From Chitinophagaceae bacterium T5-Br10_B2g13 (GTDB lineage Bacteria; Bacteroidota; Rhodothermia; Balneolales; Balneolaceae): a stretch of DNA of 46,614 bases. The DNA is taken from contig LKNA01000017.1 of assembly GCA_001564065.1 (NCBI GenBank), positions 1-46,614 of the forward strand. Direction: 5' to 3'. The notes under the pieces are model-generated. The model was not told the DNA's origin, ran no database searches, and worked only from the letters and a program-made list of their open reading frames with translations. Positions 1-7,873 of this stretch are shown piece after piece (position 1 is the stretch's first letter; each line of letters opens with the position of its first letter). A program made the position numbers and the translations under genes.

Positions 1-1185
1 TTTACGGACTGAAGCCGGAATCGAGTTGAGAATTCGGGTAGCTAATGTCCCCTCTCGAAAGATGATTTCCAGATGCCCGACAGCCTCTTTTGAAAACTCG
101 TTTTCAGGGTTTAGTTGATTAAAAATGTGCGCACAAAGTTCACTTGCTTTCACGGCAGACTGTTTGAACCCAAACATTTTCAGATACCGTTTATTGGAAA
201 TAACGGCTTTTTCGCCCTCTTTAATGGTCTGCATTAAAATTGAATAGAGTTCCTGCTCATGCCAGTTCATTTGAGTACCCAGGGAGCAGAACTCTTCATT
301 TACAAGAGCCTTTGTGAGGGCTACAATCCATTGAAGTATTGCTATATCAGCTGCAGGGCACTCCTGATTGTCTATTACACGCACTTCAATCGTATGCCTG
401 TCCCAGCGAGGCATCAGTCCGCGGGAGTTCAGCCACTCTTCCTGTAAAATATTATCAGGGTCGTGAGGCGCAATGTCCTGATACATTTTATCCAGAACCT
501 GCTCTTGATACTGCTGCCGGCTAAAAATCGCTTCAGGAACTACCAATCCCGTAATGGACGGTATTTTGATGGAGTTTGTTCTGTACATCTCCATCCGGTA
601 GCAGAGAAAAGGTTTGAGGCTAGAATCAGCAACCGGTGACGAAGCAGCAATTGCAGGAATGAGTGGAAGAATAACTCTCAGAGCAGCATGTAATTTTTGA
701 AATTCTTCATCTCCGTAGAAAGGGAGGTTCAGGTGTGTACTCTGTAGATTGGACCAGCCATGGCCTGAGCAGTTAAAAATGCGGTTGTAGGATTCATAGA
801 TTGGATTGTAATCGTGCGGCCAGAGTTGAACTCCATTGAAGGGGTTCATCCATGGATGAATCGCTCCGGGCATGAGGCAGCTGTCAAAGCTTTCCAGAAT
901 TTTGTTGATGGAAACTATTTGATCCTGAAATGCACGGTCCAAATTGAAAAGATCAACAGCCGCGCCGTTTGTCTTCAGCTCAATGACATGAAGTACCAGC
1001 TCATTGCACCATGCCAAGTTGCCGACATTTACCTCGTTCACAACACTTCCCGCCTGAAATTCAAGAATCTTATCAGCTACAGGGTTTATGTCCAACGTGT
1101 TGCGGTTTACAATAGCGTATTCAAGCTCAACGCCATAACCTTCGAATAGATGAAGAGGCCGTTTATGATTTATCTCTATGCTCAT
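1..1185 (-). CDS. GCS2-type carboxylate-amine ligase (glutamate-cysteine ligase-like), cut by left edge
   Basis: An open frame of 395 codons runs off the window's left edge without a stop. Its ATG at 1185-1183 overlaps the stop of the upstream ATP-grasp gene (ATGA). Visible motifs fit the GCS2/COG2170 family (E. coli YbdK-like): GYGVELEYAIVN at about residues 16-27 with two acidic residues, MPGAIHPWM, STHLNLPF, and TIEVRVID, which matches the TVEVRVMD motif of YbdK. The family joins an amine to a carboxylate, usually the gamma-carboxylate of glutamate, by ATP-dependent acyl-phosphate chemistry. Tight coupling to a RimK-like ligase and a C39-like peptidase suggests a shared biosynthetic route rather than glutathione synthesis. 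The substrate cannot be read from sequence. At 395 residues with no stop it is already longer than YbdK, so a C-terminal extension is likely. Family assignment is confident; the reaction is inference. Confidence 0.85.
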   Translation of the reverse strand, partial: MSIEINHKRPLHLFEGYGVELEYAIVNRNTLDINPVADKILEFQAGSVVNEVNVGNLAWCNELVLHVIELKTNGAAVDLFNLDRAFQDQIVSINKILESFDSCLMPGAIHPWMNPFNGVQLWPHDYNPIYESYNRIFNCSGHGWSNLQSTHLNLPFYGDEEFQKLHAALRVILPLIPAIAASSPVADSSLKPFLCYRMEMYRTNSIKIPSITGLVVPEAIFSRQQYQEQVLDKMYQDIAPHDPDNILQEEWLNSRGLMPRWDRHTIEVRVIDNQECPAADIAILQWIVALTKALVNEEFCSLGTQMNWHEQELYSILMQTIKEGEKAVISNKRYLKMFGFKQSAVKASELCAHIFNQLNPENEFSKEAVGHLEIIFREGTLATRILNSIPASVRK

Positions 1186-2648
1186 TTTAGGCCTTGCCTC
1201 TTCTTTTTATCAATTCTGCGCATAAACTCAGTCATGATCAGTTCATAGAGCTGATCTTTCAGTATAAAGTCTTCAAAACCGGCATCGATACTTGGATTGT
1301 CGTTTATTTCAATCACGAAAACATTACCATCTCTCTCTTTAAGGTCCACACCGTAGAGTCCATCCCCAATAAGTGAAGATGCTTTCAAAGCGTGCTTCAG
1401 AACATCAGCCGGAACCTCTTCTGTTTTTACCGTATCGGAATTACCGGACTGAGTCTTTCCGTCTCCGGTTCGTTTATAGATCTGCCAGTGATTACGTGCC
1501 ATATGGTAACGGCAGGCGTAAATTACCCGGTTATTCAAAATACCGATTCGCCAGTCGTAGTCGGTTGGGATGAACGATTGAGCGATTAAAAGGTCTGATT
1601 TTTCAAATAAGCGTTCGGTCCAAGTTTGATACTCTTCCGGGCTTTTAGCTTTTACAACTCCCTGAGAAAATGAGCTGTCGGGCTGTTTGAGAATACAGGG
1701 GAGTCCCAGTTGTTGAAGTGCATCCGACGCATTTTCAGGGTTGATGATAATCGTTTTAGGTGTTGGGATTCCGTGTTTGCTCAGTAGTTCAGCTAAATAG
1801 ACTTTGTTTGTGCAGCGTAGAATAGATTCAGGATCATCCATAACAGTTAATCCTTCGGCCATTGCCCGGCGTGCAAAACGGTAAGTGTGATGATTTACGG
1901 ATGTCGTTTCTCTGATAAAAAGCGCGTCAAACTCGTTGATGCGTGAGTAATCTTCGCGTGTAATCAGTTCGGTGTAAAACCCAATACTCTCTGCAGTTTT
2001 AATAAATTTTTGGAGGGCTTTTGAATCGGACGGCGGAAATTCCTCCTTTGGATTCACTAATATTGCCAGATCATACCGGTAATCTTTCTTTGAAATGGTC
2101 CGCTTTCCCTTTTTGAAATACTCCTGCGCCATCTCGGTTGCAAAATCTCTATGCTCCTGAGGGATCTCTTCAGATGGAACAGTTCTTATAGATCGAAGAG
2201 CCCACTCACTATTTTTTTTCTGGAATTGCGCACGCAGAAAGGATGCTCTAAACTCCTGGAATAGTCTTTTGGAGAGTGAGTCGTATTTCTTTGCAAGATT
2301 CTTCCCAAAATAGATGCTTAGTGTGAATTCGTCTGATTGAATTGAAGCAAAACTTTTCTGTATCAGGCGATGAAACTCATCGGATACAATTCGCACTAAA
2401 GCCGGGGTTTTTAAATCCTGTATGGTTAAAATGTCCGGTATAGGGGTGTGCCCGCGTGCAAGTGCCAGAAGAGAGACGTAGTAACCCATTGACTGATAGC
2501 GATAGTTCTTGCACAGGTTGTAGACCTTCACTCTTTTTAATTTGCTGAAAGTCTCGTCCATCAGGTAGGATTTTGCAGCTACAACATCCACCTCAGGAAT
2601 TTCAAAATCCCAGCTCTTCGGGTTATCTACAATAATGAGGTGCCTCAT
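1182..2648 (-). CDS. RimK-like ATP-grasp ligase with N-terminal RLAN-type domain
   Basis: This 488-residue protein has two parts. Residues about 1-180 (opening MRHLIIVDNP) resemble the RimK-like ATP-grasp N-terminal (RLAN) domain and contain no catalytic motif I recognise. Residues about 195-480 are an ATP-grasp fold: ILKQPDSSFSQG (Lys321, glycine-rich loop), the DWRIGILNN strand, and VIEINDNPS, where Glu447 and Asn449 are the expected magnesium ligands. RimK-type enzymes activate a carboxylate with ATP and add an amino acid such as glutamate to a protein or peptide. The gene overlaps the peptidase upstream and the GCS2 gene downstream by 4 bp each, so the three are very likely translationally coupled. 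It is much longer than ribosomal-S6 RimK (about 300 aa), which argues against S6 modification. Substrate is unknown. Confidence 0.88.
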   Translation of the reverse strand: MRHLIIVDNPKSWDFEIPEVDVVAAKSYLMDETFSKLKRVKVYNLCKNYRYQSMGYYVSLLALARGHTPIPDILTIQDLKTPALVRIVSDEFHRLIQKSFASIQSDEFTLSIYFGKNLAKKYDSLSKRLFQEFRASFLRAQFQKKNSEWALRSIRTVPSEEIPQEHRDFATEMAQEYFKKGKRTISKKDYRYDLAILVNPKEEFPPSDSKALQKFIKTAESIGFYTELITREDYSRINEFDALFIRETTSVNHHTYRFARRAMAEGLTVMDDPESILRCTNKVYLAELLSKHGIPTPKTIIINPENASDALQQLGLPCILKQPDSSFSQGVVKAKSPEEYQTWTERLFEKSDLLIAQSFIPTDYDWRIGILNNRVIYACRYHMARNHWQIYKRTGDGKTQSGNSDTVKTEEVPADVLKHALKASSLIGDGLYGVDLKERDGNVFVIEINDNPSIDAGFEDFILKDQLYELIMTEFMRRIDKKKRQGLK

Positions 2649-3355
2649 TGAGTGTCTCTCTTCTTTTTTGGAGTGATAATGATGAGATTGGCATCATATG
2701 TTATAATACCCAATAGTATTGCATTGATAACTCTGTCAATATTCATTCTGTAAATAAGGCCCTCGCCGAGCGGGTTATGGCTGATCGGGTCGGCAATCTG
2801 AACCTCTCTTGTTTCCGGATCATAGCCGCTCAGCAGAACAAAGTGTCCGGCAGGTTCACCTTTTACGTCATCATAATCAGAATTTGGCCCATATTCTCTC
2901 ATCGTTTTATAAAGATAAGTGGCGCTTAAGCCTGCAATAATCGGGTGATTGTTCTTGAGGTATTTTCTCAGCAGTGCGGGCCTCAGGTCATCAAACAGCA
3001 ATTTTCCGCCTAAACTCAGAAAGCTTATATAGGCTTCCGTGACCACAGTGAGCTTCACTTCGTTTTTTTCGGACTGCTGTTCATTGAGTTTTTCAATGAG
3101 GCTATCCTTTTCTAAAACAAACCATGTAGGATCAAATACCTGGAGGTTGTAGGTGTAAATTTTGGCATCATATCCCCGCAGCAGAGCGTGGACTCCTAAT
3201 AATGCACCTACTGTACCACCTTCTTCAAACTGTAAAACCTCATTGATGACCGAGTCAAGCGTGATCGGGTCTTTATAGTATTCGTAAAGTGAGTGCAGTG
3301 AAGTTGGCCCGCAAGTGGTTTCGTCGGGCTGTTTCTTGATGGGTATTTTGATCAT
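2645..3355 (-). CDS. C39-like (papain-fold) cysteine peptidase, first gene of the amidoligase operon
   Basis: A 236-residue protein with no signal peptide, so probably cytoplasmic. The catalytic set of a C39/papain-like peptidase is visible: Gln9 (oxyanion hole) and Cys15 in KKQPDETTCGPTSL, His171 in GEPAGHFVLLSGYD, and Asp189 in IADP. There is no ABC-transporter fusion, so it is not a bacteriocin exporter. It is the first gene of a three-gene operon and its stop overlaps the ATP-grasp start by 4 bp. An AGGA sits a few bases before the ATG. Its place beside two amide-forming enzymes suggests that it trims, matures or removes the bond they make. That role is inference; the fold and active site are well supported. 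Confidence 0.85.
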   Translation of the reverse strand: MIKIPIKKQPDETTCGPTSLHSLYEYYKDPITLDSVINEVLQFEEGGTVGALLGVHALLRGYDAKIYTYNLQVFDPTWFVLEKDSLIEKLNEQQSEKNEVKLTVVTEAYISFLSLGGKLLFDDLRPALLRKYLKNNHPIIAGLSATYLYKTMREYGPNSDYDDVKGEPAGHFVLLSGYDPETREVQIADPISHNPLGEGLIYRMNIDRVINAILLGIITYDANLIIITPKKKRDTQ

Positions 3356-3379
3356 GTATCATCCTGGAGGAAAGCTATC

Positions 3380-3457
3380 GTTGATTGATAACAGGAAACG
3401 TTCGTTATCAATTAGAATGATACGTAGAAAACGGTTGATAATGATCAATCTTGATAA
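3380..3457. promoter_or_regulatory. Cluster of TTGATAAC-like inverted repeats upstream of the amidoligase operon
   Basis: Between the GmhB-like stop and the peptidase start is a perfect 9-bp inverted repeat, ATTGATAAC (3384-3392) and GTTATCAAT (3404-3412), with 20 bp between equivalent positions. Next to it are TTGAT-aatg-ATCAA (3435-3448) and another TTGATAA (3451-3457). The arms are AT-rich with no T-run, so a terminator is unlikely. The layout fits operator sites for a dimeric regulator controlling the minus-strand operon. The regulator is not identified here. Confidence 0.45.
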
Positions 3458-3482
3458 ATAATTTTCAAAGAAAGTCTATGGT

Positions 3483-4028
3483 TTAGATAGTCTGAATGGC
3501 GTCATAAAGGGTGTCGAACATTCTGGTATTATGGTTTTTCAGCCATTTTTTGTCTTGATTCGGCTCATGTCTGGAACGGATAAAGAACGGTTTAATTCCC
3601 AACTCTACCGCAGGTTTGAGATCAGTAATTTTATCTCCTGCCATATAGGACTGTTTCGGGTCGATTCCGTGTTTTTTGATCGCTTTCAGGAACATACCGG
3701 TGCCGGGCTTCCGATCATTAGGATCGAAATCGTGTGGTTTTTCATCAAACTTCGGATGATGAGGCGCAATGTACCACTCATCAATGTGAAGTCCCTCCTT
3801 TTCAAGTTGCTGATCCACCCAGTTGTGAAGTTGTATTACATCATCTTTGGTATAGCGGCCTCTTGCAATCCCCGATTGATTGGTTACAACGATGACTTTG
3901 AAACCATTGTCATTCATCCATTGAATTGCTTTTAAAGCGTCATTGCACCAGGTCCACTCTTCAGGCTTGTGAACAAAATTGTAGTCTACATTTAACGTTC
4001 CGTCGCGATCCAGGAAAAAAGCTTTCAT
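3483..4028 (-). CDS. GmhB/HisB-N-like HAD phosphatase lacking the zinc cysteines
   Basis: A 181-residue HAD-IIIA phosphatase resembling D-glycero-D-manno-heptose-1,7-bisphosphate 7-phosphatase. Motif I is FLDRDGT with Asp7 (nucleophile) and Asp9. Motif II is VVTNQSG with Thr49. RKPGTGM (106-112) is the substrate-side lysine motif, and motif IV is GDKITD (131-136). The family's zinc loop is altered: the first Cys of CPHHP is Ala88 in APHHP, and the later CxC before RKP is replaced by PND. In LPS heptose synthesis it would remove the 7-phosphate, but no other heptose genes are nearby. It starts 14 bp after the MFS gene, so the two are probably cotranscribed. The exact sugar-phosphate substrate is uncertain. 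Confidence 0.82.
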   Translation of the reverse strand: MKAFFLDRDGTLNVDYNFVHKPEEWTWCNDALKAIQWMNDNGFKVIVVTNQSGIARGRYTKDDVIQLHNWVDQQLEKEGLHIDEWYIAPHHPKFDEKPHDFDPNDRKPGTGMFLKAIKKHGIDPKQSYMAGDKITDLKPAVELGIKPFFIRSRHEPNQDKKWLKNHNTRMFDTLYDAIQTI

Positions 4029-4042
4029 GTGAAGTAATTGCT

Positions 4043-5218
4043 TTAAATGTATTCTGACCGGCCACTAATCCAGCCTGACCAGAATTTTAAAATGGATATT
4101 ACTAGAAGAAAAATAAGCGGTGTGGTCCAATTGCCGATAAAATCGTGAAAAGCACCAAACAGGGCGGGGCCAACGGCGGCAAGCGTATATCCGGCAGATT
4201 GTGCCATGCCTGATAGTTCGTTTGCAGTCTCAGTATCTTTTGTGCGCAGCACGATAAATAGCAGGGCCATTCCAAAACTGCCACCGAGGCTTATGCCCAA
4301 TATTGATGCCCAGAATTCTGTATAAGTAGTATCGGTGATGAAAATCAGCCCCAGCAGACTGATCACTTCAAGCCCAATTAATATACCCACCGGCAGTCGC
4401 TGACGCTGACGCCGGGAAGCCCATGCCGGCATTAAGAACGTACCTAAAACGCCCGACCCCTGCACGATGGCAAGCATCAAACCGGCCCGGGCAGTTTCCA
4501 TGCCCCGCTCAATTAAAATTTCGGGCAGCCAGGCAACGATGATAAAAAAAGTGAAGGATTGTAAACCCATGAAGAGCGCCACATTCAAAGCAATTCCGGA
4601 GTTTGTAAGATGCTTGATCGCATTTTTGAAACTGCGACTTGCTACAACCGGCATGTTTTTTCTCATTTGCGGCAACCAAACCAGAAGCGCGATAAATGAG
4701 AATGCAGCCCAGATGCCCAAAGCCCATCTCCAGCCTAAATCCAACCCTTCAGAAATGGGTACACTTACTCCCGAGGCGACAGCAGCACCGGTTCCCAGCA
4801 TGGCTGAATAGATTCCGGTTACCAATCCATATCGGTTGGGGAAGCTCTTTTTAACAATGCCGGGCAGCAGTACGTTGCCAAGCGCAATTCCGACACCCAG
4901 AAGGGCAGTTCCCGCAAAAAGAGCCGCATGAGCAGGATAAACTCTAATTAGAAGTCCGGCTGTGAGTAAAATAAGAGCCAGTGTCATGGTCCCTTCCGTT
5001 CCCAGTTTTTTGGTGAAAAAGGGAGTCAGAATAGAGAAGAGGCCAAATGCCAGAACCGGCAGTGTTGTAAGCATTCCCAATAGTGTATTGGATAGTCCGG
5101 TGTCGATCCGGATTTCATAGATCAGGGGGCCAACGGCTGAAATTGCGGGTCTGAGATTAAACGCAATGACTGCAATCGCTACTATTAGTAAAACTTTCTT
5201 ATTCTGTTCGGGAGACAT
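4043..5218 (-). CDS. MFS permease, CynX/NimT (cyanate permease-like) family
   Basis: A 391-residue protein made almost entirely of hydrophobic segments, fitting 12 transmembrane helices of a major facilitator permease. The opening FNLRPAISAVGPL and the following amphipathic loop are characteristic of the CynX/NimT/YeaN group. That group is annotated for cyanate or nitroimidazole transport, but most members have unknown substrates. No cyanase gene is adjacent. The ATG at 5218 has no clear Shine-Dalgarno, which is common in this lineage. It leads a two-gene unit with the HAD phosphatase and is divergent from pyrR. Family is firm; substrate is unknown. Confidence 0.82.
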   Translation of the reverse strand: MSPEQNKKVLLIVAIAVIAFNLRPAISAVGPLIYEIRIDTGLSNTLLGMLTTLPVLAFGLFSILTPFFTKKLGTEGTMTLALILLTAGLLIRVYPAHAALFAGTALLGVGIALGNVLLPGIVKKSFPNRYGLVTGIYSAMLGTGAAVASGVSVPISEGLDLGWRWALGIWAAFSFIALLVWLPQMRKNMPVVASRSFKNAIKHLTNSGIALNVALFMGLQSFTFFIIVAWLPEILIERGMETARAGLMLAIVQGSGVLGTFLMPAWASRRQRQRLPVGILIGLEVISLLGLIFITDTTYTEFWASILGISLGGSFGMALLFIVLRTKDTETANELSGMAQSAGYTLAAVGPALFGAFHDFIGNWTTPLIFLLVISILKFWSGWISGRSEYI

Positions 5219-5293
5219 TGTGTAATTTTATAAAGCATTGAAGGTAAGCATTGTAACACCAAATTATGAGTGATGATTTGTCGGAATTCAAAA

Positions 5294-5324
5294 TTGTTTA
5301 CCACATACACATTGACTAATTTTG
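5294..5324 (+). promoter_or_regulatory. Possible Bacteroidota-type promoter of pyrR-pyrB
   Basis: TAATTTTG at 5317-5324 matches the Bacteroidota -7 consensus TAnnTTTG, with a TTG at 5294-5296 roughly where a -33 element would lie. The -7 element overlaps the far-upstream TTG at 5322, which favours translation from the TTG at 5352. This is a pattern match only. Confidence 0.3.
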
Positions 5325-5351
5325 AAACAAAAATACCACAGAGGTAACTTT

Positions 5352-5903
5352 TTGGAACAAGCGAAAATCATGACGGAAGAGGACGTAAAGCGCACTTATC
5401 TGCGTTTTGCCTATCAGTTTCTCGAACCGTACGAAGATCCCTCCCACCCCGCTATTATCGGTATGCAGACCCGGGGAGTTTATATGGGTCGGCGAATTAT
5501 GCAGATCATAAAAGATGAAACAGGAGCCAAGCCGGATTTTGGCGTGCTGGATGTAACATTTTACAGGGATGATTTCCGGTCGAAGTTAAAAATGCCAGAA
5601 GTGAAAGTTACCGAGATTCCGTTCGATCTATATAACCGGGATGTGATTCTTGTAGATGACGTACTCTTTACGGGGCGAACAGTACGCTCAGCGATGGATG
5701 CACTGATGGCTTATGGCCGCCCGAGAAGTATTCGCTTCTGCTGTATGGTAGATCGCGGACACCGTGAGCTGCCTGTTTCTGCTGATTATGTAGGATTAAC
5801 AGTTCCAACACACGAAGATGAAGAGGTTCGTGTAAAGGTAAAGGAACTGGACGGTGAGGATGCGGTGTATGTGGTGAAAGGTGAAGGAGGAAACGATGAG
5901 TAA
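5352..5903 (+). CDS. pyrR: PyrR: bifunctional pyr operon regulator / uracil phosphoribosyltransferase
   Basis: A type I phosphoribosyltransferase of about 183 residues. The PRPP-binding loop VDDVLFTGRT lies at about residues 101-110, preceded by GMQTRGVYMGRR near the N-terminus. PyrR proteins bind UMP and pyr mRNA leaders and often convert uracil plus PRPP to UMP. I chose the TTG at 5352 because AGAGG (5340-5344) sits 7 nt before it. An in-frame TTG at 5322 lies inside a promoter-like element, and ATG 5370 would remove part of the first helix. The gene overlaps pyrB by 8 bp. I see no obvious antiterminator/terminator leader, so regulation of this operon by PyrR is not evident from sequence. 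Confidence 0.9.
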   Translation: MEQAKIMTEEDVKRTYLRFAYQFLEPYEDPSHPAIIGMQTRGVYMGRRIMQIIKDETGAKPDFGVLDVTFYRDDFRSKLKMPEVKVTEIPFDLYNRDVILVDDVLFTGRTVRSAMDALMAYGRPRSIRFCCMVDRGHRELPVSADYVGLTVPTHEDEEVRVKVKELDGEDAVYVVKGEGGNDE

Positions 5904-6852
5904 ATCGGAAAAAGAAGAGTACAAATTTACCCAAAAACATCTGCTGGGACTGGCAGATTACAGTGCAGATGATTTAAGATATGTATTGGAACAAGCAAAA
6001 ACCTTTCGAGAAGTTTTGGATCGTCCGGTTCCGAAAGTGCCCACCCTTCGCGATAAAACGATCGTAAATCTTTTTTACGAAAACAGTACCCGAACCCGTC
6101 TCTCTTTTGAACTGGCTCAAAAAAGGATGGGAGCCGATGTGGTAAATTTTTCTGCCGGCACCTCCAGTGCTAAAAAAGGTGAATCCCTGAAGGATACGAT
6201 CCAGAATATCAGTTCCATGAAAATTGATATGGTTGTAAGTCGGCACGAAAGTCCGGGAGTTCCGCACTTTTTAACCCGCTGTGTTGACGCAGCGATTATT
6301 AATGCCGGAGACGGCGCTCATGAACATCCGACTCAGGCCCTTCTCGATATTTTTACAATGCGGCAGATTTACCCCGATATGAAGGGGAAGAAAGTGGCCA
6401 TCATTGGGGATATCTCACACAGCCGGGTTGTTCGGTCAAACATTATCGGATTAGTCAAGCTAGGGGCTGAGGTTGTAGTATGCGGCCCCAAGTCACTTAT
6501 GCCAGTTTATGTAGAGACGCTGGGCGCAGAGGTTTCTTATAGCCTGGAAGAGACACTTGCCTGGTGTGATATTGCGATGGCACTGAGAATTCAAATGGAG
6601 CGCATCACCGGAGGTACAGATCTGTTCCCATCCCTGCGGGAATATCATGAGACGTTTGGGATTAAGATGGAGCACCTTGATAAATATCCGGACTTTACCA
6701 TCATGCATCCCGGCCCGATCAATCGCGGTGTTGAGATGGAAAGTCTAGTGGCAGACAGTGATCGTGCTGTCATTTTAAATCAGGTGACCAATGGTGTTGC
6801 TGTAAGGATGGCTATTCTTTATCTGCTGAGTGGCGGTAGCCGAATGTCATGA
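5896..6852 (+). CDS. pyrB: Aspartate carbamoyltransferase, catalytic chain
   Basis: A 318-residue enzyme that condenses carbamoyl phosphate with aspartate to give N-carbamoylaspartate, the committed step of pyrimidine synthesis. Diagnostic motifs are YENSTRTRLSFE (carbamoyl-phosphate loop, residues about 61-72), the mobile SSAKKGESLKDT loop (about 90-101), HPTQALLD (144-151) and HPGPINRGVE near residue 268. The STRTR form plus HPGPINRG distinguishes it from ornithine carbamoyltransferase. The start is ATG 5896, with GGAGG at 5886-5890 located inside pyrR. A GTG at 5881 would lie upstream of that site. No pyrI or pyrC is adjacent. The 3' end overlaps the convergent EamA gene by 6 bp. Confidence 0.96.
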   Translation: MSKSEKEEYKFTQKHLLGLADYSADDLRYVLEQAKTFREVLDRPVPKVPTLRDKTIVNLFYENSTRTRLSFELAQKRMGADVVNFSAGTSSAKKGESLKDTIQNISSMKIDMVVSRHESPGVPHFLTRCVDAAIINAGDGAHEHPTQALLDIFTMRQIYPDMKGKKVAIIGDISHSRVVRSNIIGLVKLGAEVVVCGPKSLMPVYVETLGAEVSYSLEETLAWCDIAMALRIQMERITGGTDLFPSLREYHETFGIKMEHLDKYPDFTIMHPGPINRGVEMESLVADSDRAVILNQVTNGVAVRMAILYLLSGGSRMS

Positions 6853-7737
6853 AATGCGTCCGCCATGGCGGGTAATTAAAATTCCTGCAATAACAATTGC
6901 TGCACCAATGTACTGCAGTAATGCAAGATTTTCGCCTAAAAGAACTACACCGGATATCAACCCGATAACCGGTACCAGATTTTGATAGGTTGATGACCGG
7001 ACCGCTCCAACTACTTTAATACCATTGTTCCATATCAGGTAAGCAAGGCCAATTGCTAACAATCCGCTGAAAAACGCACCGCCAAATGCCGCTAATGAAA
7101 CAGAGCCCCAATCGGTTTCTCCAAAATGAGGTATTGCAAGTATCGTAAGCGAAATAGCTCCGATAGATGTCATCATAGCTGAGTACTGGACGGGTGTGTA
7201 TCTTGTAAGATGCTTTTTTGAAAAGATTGTATAGAGCGCCCAGACTACCGCTGCGATAACAATGGTAATATCTCCTCTGAAGTTGTCGGACCCGAATGAG
7301 ACAGGGTTTTCTCCATAAAAAATGATGATTGTAACTCCCGCAAATGCTAAAAAAACGCCAATGGTTTTCAGGCGATTTAATACTTCAAAAGAGAAAATGT
7401 GTGAGCTGATAGCTACCCATATTGGGATCGTGCCCAGCATGACTGCAGCGTTGGCGGCAAATGTCAGGTTAATGCCAATAATAAACAGCCACTGATAGAA
7501 GAGGTTGCCAATCAGGCCAAGGATGACAAGCGGGATGATGTCTTTTTTGTCTATGGTAAACCATTTTTTGCGTTTGATAATAATGGCCCACATAAAAAGA
7601 GCGGCAAGTACAAAACGGATAGAGTTAAAACTGTAGGGGTCAATCTCGGCAAGGCTTGCTTTTATGACTGTAAAATTAAGCCCCCAAATAATTGCCAGAA
7701 ATAGCAGGGATAGATCGGTTAACAGATTTTTATTCAA
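6847..7737 (-). CDS. EamA/DMT-family exporter
   Basis: A 296-residue protein with about ten hydrophobic segments in two EamA repeats, the drug/metabolite transporter architecture. Typical strings are AIIWGLNFTVIKASL at the start of repeat 1 and RSSTYQNLVPVIGLISGV in repeat 2. Members export amino acids, purines or other small metabolites, and the substrate cannot be inferred. The start is a TTG at 7737. No ATG lies near the right position for the first helix. It is convergent with pyrB and divergent from the TetR regulator. A second, only distantly similar EamA gene lies at 15668-16594. Confidence 0.85.
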   Translation of the reverse strand: MNKNLLTDLSLLFLAIIWGLNFTVIKASLAEIDPYSFNSIRFVLAALFMWAIIIKRKKWFTIDKKDIIPLVILGLIGNLFYQWLFIIGINLTFAANAAVMLGTIPIWVAISSHIFSFEVLNRLKTIGVFLAFAGVTIIIFYGENPVSFGSDNFRGDITIVIAAVVWALYTIFSKKHLTRYTPVQYSAMMTSIGAISLTILAIPHFGETDWGSVSLAAFGGAFFSGLLAIGLAYLIWNNGIKVVGAVRSSTYQNLVPVIGLISGVVLLGENLALLQYIGAAIVIAGILITRHGGRIS

Positions 7738-7835
7738 TGGTCGGGTAAATTATTAATTGAGCGCTTAAAGATAGAGATTATCCCGCGGAAATTTTTTTGA
7801 AAATGATTGGAACGGAATTTCAAAAGTGATAGTTT

Positions 7836-7864
7836 TATGACTCTTGTTCAAAATATGACCGTCA
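7836..7864 (+). promoter_or_regulatory. Operator-like repeats just upstream of the TetR gene
   Basis: TATGAC occurs twice (7836-7841 and 7854-7859), 18 bp apart. The second copy forms the palindrome TGAC-C-GTCA (7856-7864), ending 9 bp before the tetR ATG. A dimeric TetR-type protein bound here would repress its own gene and the efflux operon. Inference from position and symmetry. Confidence 0.4.
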
Positions 7865-7873
7865 GTCAAATAC

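Noticed and set aside
814..1149. Plus-strand open frame of 111 codons at the left end
   Set aside because: It lies antisense to the GCS2 gene, whose minus-strand frame is open for 395 codons with clear family motifs. The plus frame has no recognisable motif.
5322..5351. Longer pyrR start at TTG 5322
   Set aside because: It overlaps a promoter-like element, and TTG 5352 has a proper Shine-Dalgarno.
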